Source of the DNA: Ruminococcus callidus | GTDB taxonomy: Bacteria > Bacillota > Clostridia > Oscillospirales > Ruminococcaceae | Direction of reading: 5' to 3' | Assembly: GCF_020709055.1 (NCBI RefSeq) | Contig: NZ_JAJFCK010000068.1 | Span: forward strand, 1 to 7,962 | DNA length: 7,962 nt | Shown: positions 1-5,620 of the stretch, piece after piece | How positions within the stretch are numbered: position 1 is the stretch's first letter | How the letters are laid out: each line of letters starts with the position of its first letter | Translations under genes and position numbers: made by a program | Notes under the pieces: model-generated | Told to the model about the DNA's origin: nothing | The model's input: the letters and a program-made list of their open reading frames with translations, nothing else | The model's database searches: none

Positions 1-55
1 TGCAACAAAATTTGCCGAAAAGACGTAGATAGACGCCTATGAACACGAGCTCTCA
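1..55 (+). repeat. Partial palindromic (MITE-like) element, right half, cut by window edge
   Basis: Bases 1-24 are identical to the right-hand core of the complete element at 5868-6028 (compare 5977-6000). They are followed by a 28-base outer arm ending in CGAGCTC at 52 and then TCA at 53-55, the same trinucleotide that flanks the complete copy. The outer arm matches the internal copy at about 16 of 28 positions but matches the right-edge copy perfectly. The left half lies outside the window. Orientation is the same as the internal copy. Confidence 0.8.
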
Positions 56-79
56 ATGCCAAGATGATGATTATACGCT

Positions 80-119
80 AAAAAGCGGAGGCAGTCGTAT
101 TCCAGCTGCCCCCGCTTTT
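80..119 (-). terminator. Intrinsic terminator of the feo operon
   Basis: Bases 81-94 and 106-119 form an inverted repeat of 14 positions with one mismatch and an 11-base loop. Read on the minus strand, the GC-rich stem ends in a run of five T (84 down to 80). It lies 18 bases beyond the stop of the Cys-rich FeoB-associated gene, as expected for the end of the feo transcript. Confidence 0.85.
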
Positions 120-137
120 CTTTATAGAGAGGTTTCG

Positions 138-314
138 TTATTTTGAGGATTTCTTTCTGTGTTTTTGTTCGCTGCCATGGCAGTTGCAGGCGTTCGGACA
201 GCCGCCGCAAGTACCGCCACAGGAATGCTTTCCCTTTTTGCGGTCACTCCGCATGGATAGAACAATCGCAGCAATGATTGCCGCAACAATGATTCCGACA
301 ATGACACTTCCCAT
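138..314 (-). CDS. FeoB-associated Cys-rich membrane protein
   Basis: A 58-residue peptide. Residues 2-20 form one hydrophobic, Ile/Val/Ala-rich membrane segment (GSVIVGIIVAAIIAAIVLS). A basic stretch (RSDRKKGKH) follows, then the cysteine cluster CGGTCGGCPNACNC at 32-45 and a Lys-rich tail. This architecture is that of the FeoB_associated family, small proteins encoded next to feoB in Firmicutes. Their cysteines are thought to handle iron at the cytoplasmic mouth of FeoB, a role carried by a C-terminal Cys-rich tail in some other FeoBs. The ATG at 314 has a strong site (AAAGGAGG) 7 bases upstream. The gene starts 37 bases after the feoB stop and is followed by the operon terminator. A longer ORF at 122-337 in another frame overlaps it and is spurious. 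Identification is firm; the exact biochemical role in the family is not settled. Confidence 0.93.
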   Translation of the reverse strand: MGSVIVGIIVAAIIAAIVLSMRSDRKKGKHSCGGTCGGCPNACNCHGSEQKHRKKSSK

Positions 315-351
315 AGAAATGCCTCCTTTTGAAACATCCGGTCAATTTTGT

Positions 352-2859
352 TTATGCCTTTACCTTCACGCCCAGCTTGTTGCTCTCCTTATACGGACGA
401 ACCAGCAGGTAGATCATGACGATGATCAGTGCAAATGATACGATCAGGCTGACGATGTTGACAACAGCATTTCCGGCAGTCATCAGCTGGCCGGTGAACA
501 GGTTGCCCAGCTGGTTGACGATCAGAGAGATGACATAAGCGAAACCGCACTCGTAACCAATTGCGAACCAGAACCACTTGGTATTGTTCATCTCACGCTT
601 GATCGCACCCATTGCTGCGAAGCACGGTGCGCACAGCAGGTTGAAGATCAGGAAGGACATACCAGCTACACCGGTGAATGCAGCTGCCAGATTTGCATAG
701 GTGCCGTCGCCGCCGCCGTACAGGATACCCATAGTTGCAACGATGTTCTCCTTTGCAACCAGACCGGTTACAGCGGCAACCGTTGCCTGCCAGTTACCCC
801 AGCCAAGCGGAGCGAAGATCCAGCAGATGCCCTTACCGATGTAAGCCAGAATGCTGTGGCTCATCTGGTCCTCACTCAGCATCTGGAATGCGCCGTCTAC
901 CCAGCCGAAGTAAGAAGTGAACCAGACGAAGATGGTGGACAGTGTGATGATGGTACCAGCCTTCTTAATGAAGGACCAGCCGCGTTCCCACATGGAGCGG
1001 AGTACATTGCCGACAGTCGGCATGTGGTATGCCGGCAGCTCCATAACGAACGGTGCCGGATCGCCGGCGAACATCTTGGTCTTTTTCAGAATGATACCGG
1101 AAACAACGATTGCTGCCATACCCAGGAAGTAAGCACCGGTTGCGATCCATGCCGAACCGCCGAAAATTGCACCGGCGATCATTGCAATAAACGGCTGCTT
1201 TGCGCCGCAGGGGATAAAGGTGGTTGTCATAACGGTCATACGGCGGTCACGTTCGTTTTCAATGGTTCTCGAAGCCATGATACCCGGAATGCCGCAGCCT
1301 GTGCCGACCAGAATCGGGATAAAGGACTTGCCGGACAGACCAAACTTCCGGAAGATACGGTCCATCACGAATGCGATACGAGCCATGTAACCGCAGGCCT
1401 CCAGGATTGCCAGCAGAATGAACAGTACCAGCATCTGCGGTACGAAGCCCAGAACTGCACCAACACCGGCAACGATACCGTCCAGAACCAGACCCTTCAG
1501 CCAGTCTACGCAGTTAACAGCGTCCAGTCCCTTTTCGATCAGTACCGGAATACCCGGAACCCATACGCCATAATCTGCCGGATCCGGTTCGCCCTTTGCG
1601 AATTCGTCTGCCGCAGTGGTCAGGTCGTCCATGGAAGCGGTTTCTGTGGTAACTTCCAGTGTTTCTTCATCTTCTACATCATAAGAGAAGTCTGCGTTGT
1701 AATCCTTTTCATAGTTCAGGATCATGTCCTTTGCCGCTTCGCCGTCAAAGGTGTCTGCTTCTGCGTCGATGTAGCTTTCCAGCTCAGCGGTATCCACGCC
1801 CTGATCGCCCAGATAAGCCACATAGCCGTCAATAATGGCATTGGTGTCGCCGTATTCGTCAGCGGCATCATTATAAGAGCTGGTGCCGATGCCAAGCAGA
1901 TGCCAGCCGTCGCCGAACAGTCCGTCGTTTGCCCAGTCTGTTGCAGCAGAACCGACGGTAACCATGGAAATGTAGTAAACCAGGAACATGATGACTGCGA
2001 AGATCGGCAGACCAAGGAAACGGTTGGTGACGATCTTATCGATCTTGTCCGAAGTTGTCATGCCGGTTTTCTTCTTCTTCAGGCAATCCTTGATAATGGA
2101 TGCGATGTACAGGTAACGCTCATTGGTGATGATGCTCTCTGCGTCGTCGTCCATCTCCTTTTCGGCAGCCTCAATGTCCTGTTCGATGTGCTTTTTGGTA
2201 GCTTCCGGTATGTTCAGCTGTTCCAGCACCTTGTCGTCCCGTTCAAAGATCTTGATTGCATACCATCTCTGCTGCGCTTCCGGACGGTCATGCAGGCAGG
2301 CTTCTTCAATATGTGCGATGGCATGTTCCACACAGCCGCAGAACTTGTGCTGGGGAACCATGGGAATCTTGCTCTCAGCAGCTTTCATTGCCTCCCTGGC
2401 AGCCTCATCAATGCCTGTGCCCTTCAGTGCGGAAATTTCCACGACCTTGCAGCCCAGTTCCTTTGCCAGCTGGTCAATGCGGATCTGGTCGCCGTTCTTG
2501 CGGACAATGTCCATCATGTTGATGGCGACAACTACCGGAATGCCAAGCTCCACCAGCTGTGTGGTGAGGTACAGGTTACGTTCCAGATTGGTGCCGTCGA
2601 TGATGTTCAGGATGGCATCCGGACGTTCCTGGATCAGATAGTTTCTGGCAACAACCTCTTCCAGGGTGTACGGAGAAAGAGAGTAGATACCCGGCAAGTC
2701 CGTGATGATGACATCTTTATGTCCCTTCAGCTTACCTTCCTTTTTTTCTACCGTTACACCAGGCCAGTTTCCCACGAACTGGTTTGAACCTGTCAATGCA
2801 TTGAACAGAGTGGTCTTACCAGCGTTTGGGTTACCGGCTAATGCAATTTTGATACCCAT
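352..2859 (-). CDS. feoB: Ferrous iron transport protein B (FeoB)
   Basis: FeoB is a membrane Fe(II) permease with an N-terminal GTPase domain. Counting from the upstream TTG (three residues before the chosen ATG), the G motifs are G1 GNPNAGKT 12-19, the switch I region near GVTVEKKEG 37-45, G3 DLPG 57-60, G4 NMMD 117-120 and G5 SALKG 146-150. A helical spacer domain follows, then the membrane part with first segment ~286-303. The Gate motifs are present: GTGCGIPGIMASRT (522-535), PCGAKQPF (553-560) and the C-terminal half with VAKENIVATMG (704-714). ATG 2859 is preferred because AAAGGA (2869-2874) sits 9 bases upstream, whereas the TTG at 2868 abuts that site. The 835 residues are long for a Firmicute FeoB because of an acidic extracytoplasmic insert at ~331-430 (see findings). 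There is no C-terminal Cys-rich tail; that function is on the separate downstream peptide. Third gene of the feo operon. Confidence 0.99.
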   Translation of the reverse strand: MGIKIALAGNPNAGKTTLFNALTGSNQFVGNWPGVTVEKKEGKLKGHKDVIITDLPGIYSLSPYTLEEVVARNYLIQERPDAILNIIDGTNLERNLYLTTQLVELGIPVVVAINMMDIVRKNGDQIRIDQLAKELGCKVVEISALKGTGIDEAAREAMKAAESKIPMVPQHKFCGCVEHAIAHIEEACLHDRPEAQQRWYAIKIFERDDKVLEQLNIPEATKKHIEQDIEAAEKEMDDDAESIITNERYLYIASIIKDCLKKKKTGMTTSDKIDKIVTNRFLGLPIFAVIMFLVYYISMVTVGSAATDWANDGLFGDGWHLLGIGTSSYNDAADEYGDTNAIIDGYVAYLGDQGVDTAELESYIDAEADTFDGEAAKDMILNYEKDYNADFSYDVEDEETLEVTTETASMDDLTTAADEFAKGEPDPADYGVWVPGIPVLIEKGLDAVNCVDWLKGLVLDGIVAGVGAVLGFVPQMLVLFILLAILEACGYMARIAFVMDRIFRKFGLSGKSFIPILVGTGCGIPGIMASRTIENERDRRMTVMTTTFIPCGAKQPFIAMIAGAIFGGSAWIATGAYFLGMAAIVVSGIILKKTKMFAGDPAPFVMELPAYHMPTVGNVLRSMWERGWSFIKKAGTIITLSTIFVWFTSYFGWVDGAFQMLSEDQMSHSILAYIGKGICWIFAPLGWGNWQATVAAVTGLVAKENIVATMGILYGGGDGTYANLAAAFTGVAGMSFLIFNLLCAPCFAAMGAIKREMNNTKWFWFAIGYECGFAYVISLIVNQLGNLFTGQLMTAGNAVVNIVSLIVSFALIIVMIYLLVRPYKESNKLGVKVKA

Positions 2860-2888
2860 TTGATTCAATCCTTTCGTACATTTTATCT

Positions 2889-2918
2889 GTTAGCGATTAC
2901 TAATTAGTGATTGCTAAC
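2889..2918. promoter_or_regulatory. Double palindromic operator upstream of feoB
   Basis: A 30-bp near-perfect palindrome made of two overlapping boxes of the form RTTAG-N6-CTAAY: GTTAG...CTAAT at 2889-2904 and ATTAG...CTAAC at 2903-2918. The same 16-bp box occurs at the operon promoter (3605-3620). It lies 15 bases before the feoB ribosome-binding site. The sequence resembles binding sites of DtxR-family metal-dependent repressors (TTAG/CTAA half-sites); assignment to that family, rather than Fur or MntR, is inference. No convincing -35/-10 pair accompanies it. The RNA could also fold into a hairpin, since the mismatches become G-U pairs, but no T-run follows, so a terminator is unlikely. 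Confidence 0.65.
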
Positions 2919-2949
2919 TTATGACCAAAAAAATAATTTGCTGAAAAGC

Positions 2950-3045
2950 AGCGCAAATTTTCGAGCATCATTTTGCCGCAAACAAGATGCGTGCGATTCA
3001 CGCAGCATGCAGCAAAATCTGCCCAAAAAACACGTGCCGATACTG
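2950..3045 (+). repeat. Degenerate copy of the palindromic element, between feoA2 and feoB
   Basis: Segments aligning with the internal element are TTTTCGAGCATCATTTTG (2958-2975; internal copy 5898-5915) and, after a shorter centre, a CACGCAGCATGCAGCAAAAT stretch (2999-3018; internal 5969-5987), then ACACGTG (3029-3035; internal 6000-6005). Two-fold symmetry is kept. ATTTTGC near 2969 pairs with GCAAAAT near 3012, and ATGCGTG at 2987-2993 pairs with CACGCAGCAT beyond a short CGATT loop. The outer terminal arms are no longer clear. The copy ends within about 10 bases of the feoA2 stop, so it is transcribed inside the feo mRNA. End positions are approximate. Confidence 0.65.
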
Positions 3046-3053
3046 ACCGCTTC

Positions 3054-3275
3054 TTATTCTACTTCGATCAGCTCAGCATCTGCTTTCCGCAGGGACAGCT
3101 CGTAGCCTCTGACGGTAACTTCGATCGGGTCGCCCAGGGGAGCGACTTTACGGATATAGACTTCCACACCCTTTGTGATGCCCATGTCCATGATCCGGCG
3201 CTTGACAGCCCCCTCACCGGTCAGCTTCTTTACCCGGACGGTCTGTCCGATTTTGGCGTCTTTTAATGTAGCCAT
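3054..3275 (-). CDS. feoA: FeoA family protein (second FeoA)
   Basis: A 73-residue protein with the SH3-like FeoA fold pattern: an N-terminal segment MATLKDAKIGQTVRVKKL, the conserved RRIMDMGITKGVEVYI block (residues 27-42), a turn with PLGDPIEVTVRGYELSLRK, and an acidic C-terminus. FeoA is a small cytoplasmic partner thought to modulate FeoB GTPase or transport activity. ATG 3275 has an excellent site (GAGGAGGAATT) in the 15-base gap after the first feoA, whose TAA directly abuts this site, so the two are translationally close. About 190 bases separate it from feoB, filled by the degenerate element and the double operator. Confidence 0.96.
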   Translation of the reverse strand: MATLKDAKIGQTVRVKKLTGEGAVKRRIMDMGITKGVEVYIRKVAPLGDPIEVTVRGYELSLRKADAELIEVE

Positions 3276-3290
3276 GTTGAATTCCTCCTC

Positions 3291-3503
3291 TTATATCATA
3301 ATTTTTGCAGCCATTTCTTTGGTAATGGCAATACGGGTCTCTTTGACCTTGACGATAAGGTTTCCGCTGCCGGAATTCACTACCGTCAGTGCTCCGCCAA
3401 CCACAAAACCCAAATCTTCCAGGTGCTTTTTGGTTTCCGCACTTCCGCCAACTTTTTTGATGGTAACTTCGTCACCAGGGCTTGCAAACATCAGCGGCAT
3501 CAT
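3291..3503 (-). CDS. feoA: FeoA family protein (first gene of the feo operon)
   Basis: A 70-residue protein beginning MMPLMFASPGDEVTIKKVGG, followed by ETKKHLEDLGFVVGGALTVV (the conserved FeoA LGF-x2-G turn) and a C-terminal IAITKEMAAKIMI. This is the FeoA type commonly found first in clostridial feoAAB operons. ATG 3503 is chosen because AAAAGGAGGGG ends 7 bases upstream; the reading frame is open further up, to 3584, but that stretch has no ribosome site and looks like leader RNA. It differs clearly from the second FeoA, so this is an old paralogous pair and not a recent tandem duplication. The promoter and operator lie 100-155 bases upstream. Confidence 0.95.
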   Translation of the reverse strand: MMPLMFASPGDEVTIKKVGGSAETKKHLEDLGFVVGGALTVVNSGSGNLIVKVKETRIAITKEMAAKIMI

Positions 3504-3604
3504 ACCAATTCCCCTCCTTTTTCTGAATGCGCCTGCCGGTTCGTGCAAACGCACAAACGGGCAAAAATTTGTTAGAAAAAGCAAATCTATTGAAAAACGG
3601 AAAA

Positions 3605-3631
3605 GTTAGAATATTCTAACTCTCTTGTTAG
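3605..3631. promoter_or_regulatory. Palindromic operator at the feo promoter
   Basis: GTTAGAATATTCTAAC (3605-3620) is a perfect 16-bp palindrome. A third half-site GTTAG follows at 3627-3631, so half-sites recur every 11 bp (3605, 3616, 3627), about one helical turn. A further GTTAG lies at 3571-3575 in the leader. The array covers the expected start of transcription and touches the -10 box, so a bound repressor would block initiation. The same box precedes feoB. A metal-dependent repressor of the DtxR type is the natural candidate (inference). Confidence 0.75.
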
Positions 3632-3658
3632 TATACAACTTCTGACTGCATTTGTCAA
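3630..3658 (-). promoter_or_regulatory. Sigma-A-type promoter of the feo operon
   Basis: On the minus strand TTGACA (3653-3658), a 17-base spacer and TATACT (3630-3635) make a near-consensus promoter. Transcription should start near 3623, inside the operator, leaving a leader of about 120 bases before the first feoA. Confidence 0.85.
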
Positions 3659-3747
3659 GGGGAAAACGCTTTTTTTTGAATTTTGTGGGATTGCACAAAC
3701 TAAAAATAAAAATGAGAAATCAGTTCGTAAATTTTTTCACAGGGAGA

Positions 3748-3777
3748 CGGAAGTATCGCCGGCGGGCGTGCTTTCCG
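3748..3777 (-). other. GC-rich imperfect hairpin after the nucleotidyltransferase gene
   Basis: CGGAAG and CTTTCCG at the base, with CGCC/GGGCG inside, form an imperfect hairpin 12 bases beyond the stop of the minus-strand gene ending at 3789. It is where a terminator would be expected, but no clear T-run follows on the minus strand. It may be a weak or factor-dependent terminator. The remaining bases to 3658 are A/T-rich, with nothing else I can name. Confidence 0.3.
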
Positions 3778-3788
3778 CAGCGCTCGTC

Positions 3789-4916
3789 CTAGTCATTGCG
3801 CAGTTCCTTGAAACACCGCAGTTCCAGAAGCAGGTGCTTTCTCTGCGTAATAACAGCCTGCACAAGCCGTATCACCCAGCACACCGGCAGCAGAAATGGA
3901 TACCGTTTCAGCGCCGGGAACCGTGCCTGACACACTGCCCTCGGCGGAAACACTCGCTGCACCAGATAGTGCCATTTCGTACCGCCGGTCTCCCCGGCAC
4001 AGTATGCCTGCATCTGCCGCTGAATGCCTTGCTGCACCGTTCCGTAAGCGCCGGAGATCAGGCAGGACTCCAGCTGTTTCCGCTCATCCGCAGACAGCGC
4101 CGGCAGTTCCACTGCAGAAAACACCCGAAGACTCAGCTGCCGCATCTGCTGTTCAAATTCTGACAGTCCAAGCTGACGCAATTCTGCTGTGAGATATGCC
4201 CAGTCCAGCACTTCACTTTTCTGCTGCAAATAGACATAGATGTCCAGCAGGGCACGCAGTCCGGTTCCGCAGCCGGTGGCGTGCTTGTAGGTGTGTGCGA
4301 CCATATAGAGGTAGAAGTCCTCCGCCGTCATATGGCAGCCGAAGCGATGGTCTGCGTCTTTTCTCAGCAGGCGTTCCGGATTTGCATAATACGCCTCGAT
4401 CCGTTTTTCCCGTCCGGCCGGATAGAGGCTGACATGCATCTCGAAGTGATACACCGGCGGTTTCTGGTACACATCGTGGTGCGATTTCCCGAAGCTGATT
4501 GCCTGATAGCCGTTTGCCGTCAGAAACGTTCGCACCTTATCCCGTGCGGTTTTGTCGTAGAGAATGTCGTTGTCCGCCATCTGGCGCATGCCGATTTCAG
4601 GGTACATTGATTCCAGCACGATGCCTTTCAGCGGCAGATACCAGATCCCGTTTTGTTCCAGAAATTCGCAGAGTTTTCGGCGCTCTGCTGCCAGCAGGAT
4701 GCTCTTGCGGACGGCTTTTACGTACTCCTCCTCCCACTGGGGCGAGCGGATTCCCGCCGACCGCAGCGCTACCGCAACCATCGCCGTTAGACAGTGGAAC
4801 TGGCACATGATATAGAGCTTTTCTGGATCGACCTGCGCCAGAAGTTCCTGCGACGGGACTTTGCCGTGGAGCGCACATGCTGCCAGTTCCCGCATCTGGT
4901 ATGCTGTTTTCCTCAT
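3789..4916 (-). CDS. Nucleotidyltransferase family protein (NTP_transf_5-like)
   Basis: A 375-residue protein of the uncharacterised nucleotidyltransferase family PF14907. Visible family marks are an N-terminal helical part, LPLKG at 94-98, YPEIGMRQMADNDIL at 105-119 (D115 and D117 in the place of the metal-binding DxD pair), a third acidic position in FEMH (E159), then MVAHTYKHATG with conserved histidines near 208-212 and RALLDIYVYL at 221-230. These match the fold's active-site layout, so it is likely catalytically competent. The substrate is unknown; relatives often lie in polysaccharide or peptide-modification loci, but no such genes are here. ATG 4916 is chosen because AAAGGA lies 7 bases upstream; the in-frame TTG at 5000 lies beyond a terminator hairpin and has no ribosome site. 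No strong promoter of its own is visible, so it may depend on read-through from upstream. Confidence 0.85.
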   Translation of the reverse strand: MRKTAYQMRELAACALHGKVPSQELLAQVDPEKLYIMCQFHCLTAMVAVALRSAGIRSPQWEEEYVKAVRKSILLAAERRKLCEFLEQNGIWYLPLKGIVLESMYPEIGMRQMADNDILYDKTARDKVRTFLTANGYQAISFGKSHHDVYQKPPVYHFEMHVSLYPAGREKRIEAYYANPERLLRKDADHRFGCHMTAEDFYLYMVAHTYKHATGCGTGLRALLDIYVYLQQKSEVLDWAYLTAELRQLGLSEFEQQMRQLSLRVFSAVELPALSADERKQLESCLISGAYGTVQQGIQRQMQAYCAGETGGTKWHYLVQRVFPPRAVCQARFPALKRYPFLLPVCWVIRLVQAVITQRKHLLLELRCFKELRND

Positions 4917-4931
4917 TGGGGTTTCCTTTCC

Positions 4932-4960
4932 AAGAAAAGCAGCAACATTTCTGTCGCTGC
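4932..4960 (-). terminator. Intrinsic terminator or attenuator before the nucleotidyltransferase gene
   Basis: On the minus strand a 9-bp stem (GCAGCGACA with TGTTGCTGC, one G-U pair) closes a GAAA tetraloop and is followed at once by TTTTCTT. It ends only a few bases before the ribosome site of the gene starting at 4916. It can end the transcript from the 5552-5580 promoter, or act as an attenuator for the nucleotidyltransferase gene. Confidence 0.8.
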
Positions 4961-5010
4961 TCTCTGCTGTTTTATTCCTTTTTTGTCCTTTGTCGTTCAA
5001 CCTACGAAAG

Positions 5011-5520
5011 TTATTTTACACCGTAAAAAATCCCTTTTTGAAAGGAGAGATAAATGGGCAATCCCGAAGTAAAGTTTAAAAAGCCACCGATTACGAGCCA
5101 AATGAGTTCGGATGAAGCGCCTGCATACAGCACGATTTGAAGGATTCCGATCACAGCCCCTGCCAGTCCGGCATAAACCGTCACGCCAAAGCTAAGGTTT
5201 TTTTGATATCTTGTGGCAATTTCCTTTTCATGGATTTTGTTCAAATAAATGAGATAAGCAACACCAAACACGACGGCAGCCACTGCAATGAGGGCAATGC
5301 CATCTAACACATGGTGAAATCCATTTCTGCAAAAATAAAGGATGCCTGCTATCAGGTGTATGAGTCAACCAATATCACTGAACAGCCCGAATACCAGAAA
5401 CGGAACATCCGGCATCATAGCCGTATAGCGGACACCTTCTTTTCCCTCCTGCTGGAGCTGTTTGATATGGTCTTCTGTTGTTTTCCTTTTTTCATGCAAA
5501 GTTTCCTTTATCGTACTCAT
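5011..5520 (-). pseudogene. Small multi-pass membrane protein with an in-frame TGA
   Basis: I do not recognise the family. The frame from ATG 5520 reads MSTIKETLHEKRKTTEDHIK... and stops at TGA 5365-5367 after FGLFSDIG. The same frame then continues without interruption, LIHLIAGILYF..., to TAA at 5011. Together they would make about 169 residues: a charged N-terminus of ~40 residues and four hydrophobic segments (around PFLVFGLF/LIHLIAGILYF, ALIAVAAVVFGVAYLIYL, TVYAGLAGAVIGILQIVLYA and LIWLVIGGFLNF). TGA is one base from TGG (Trp), so a nonsense mutation in a membrane segment is the simplest reading; a sequencing error is possible. ATG 5520 is chosen because GGTGA lies 5 bases upstream and because the promoter at 5552-5580 excludes the earlier in-frame starts. 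The downstream piece could be expressed alone from GTG 5310, but no ribosome site is seen. Confidence 0.6.
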
Positions 5521-5551
5521 GAAAATCACCAGCTTCTCATTTGTTTTTTCC

Positions 5552-5580
5552 ATTATACCACAATTCCCACCAAATTTCAA
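5552..5580 (-). promoter_or_regulatory. Sigma-A-type promoter
   Basis: On the minus strand TTGAAA (5575-5580), a 17-base spacer and a perfect TATAAT (5552-5557). It drives the membrane-protein gene at 5520 and rules out starts upstream of the -10 box. Confidence 0.8.
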
Positions 5581-5620
5581 TATGAGGAAAGAGGCCTTCT
5601 AAAGTTGAACTCTGTAGGAT

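Noticed and set aside
122..337. A 71-codon frame at the end of the feo operon
   Set aside because: It is in the wrong frame; the real gene at 138-314 has the Cys cluster, membrane segment and ribosome site.
856..2787. A 643-codon open frame on the plus strand opposite feoB
   Set aside because: feoB on the minus strand has every FeoB motif in order; the opposite frame is Cys/His-rich noise without a ribosome site, a common mirror effect of codon bias.
3291..3584. Upstream extension of the first FeoA to 3584
   Set aside because: The extra 27 residues lack a ribosome site and family similarity; the strong site before ATG 3503 fixes the start.
5365..5367. TGA recoded as tryptophan
   Set aside because: Other genes here use TGG for Trp (FeoB has many), and no sign of an altered code is present.
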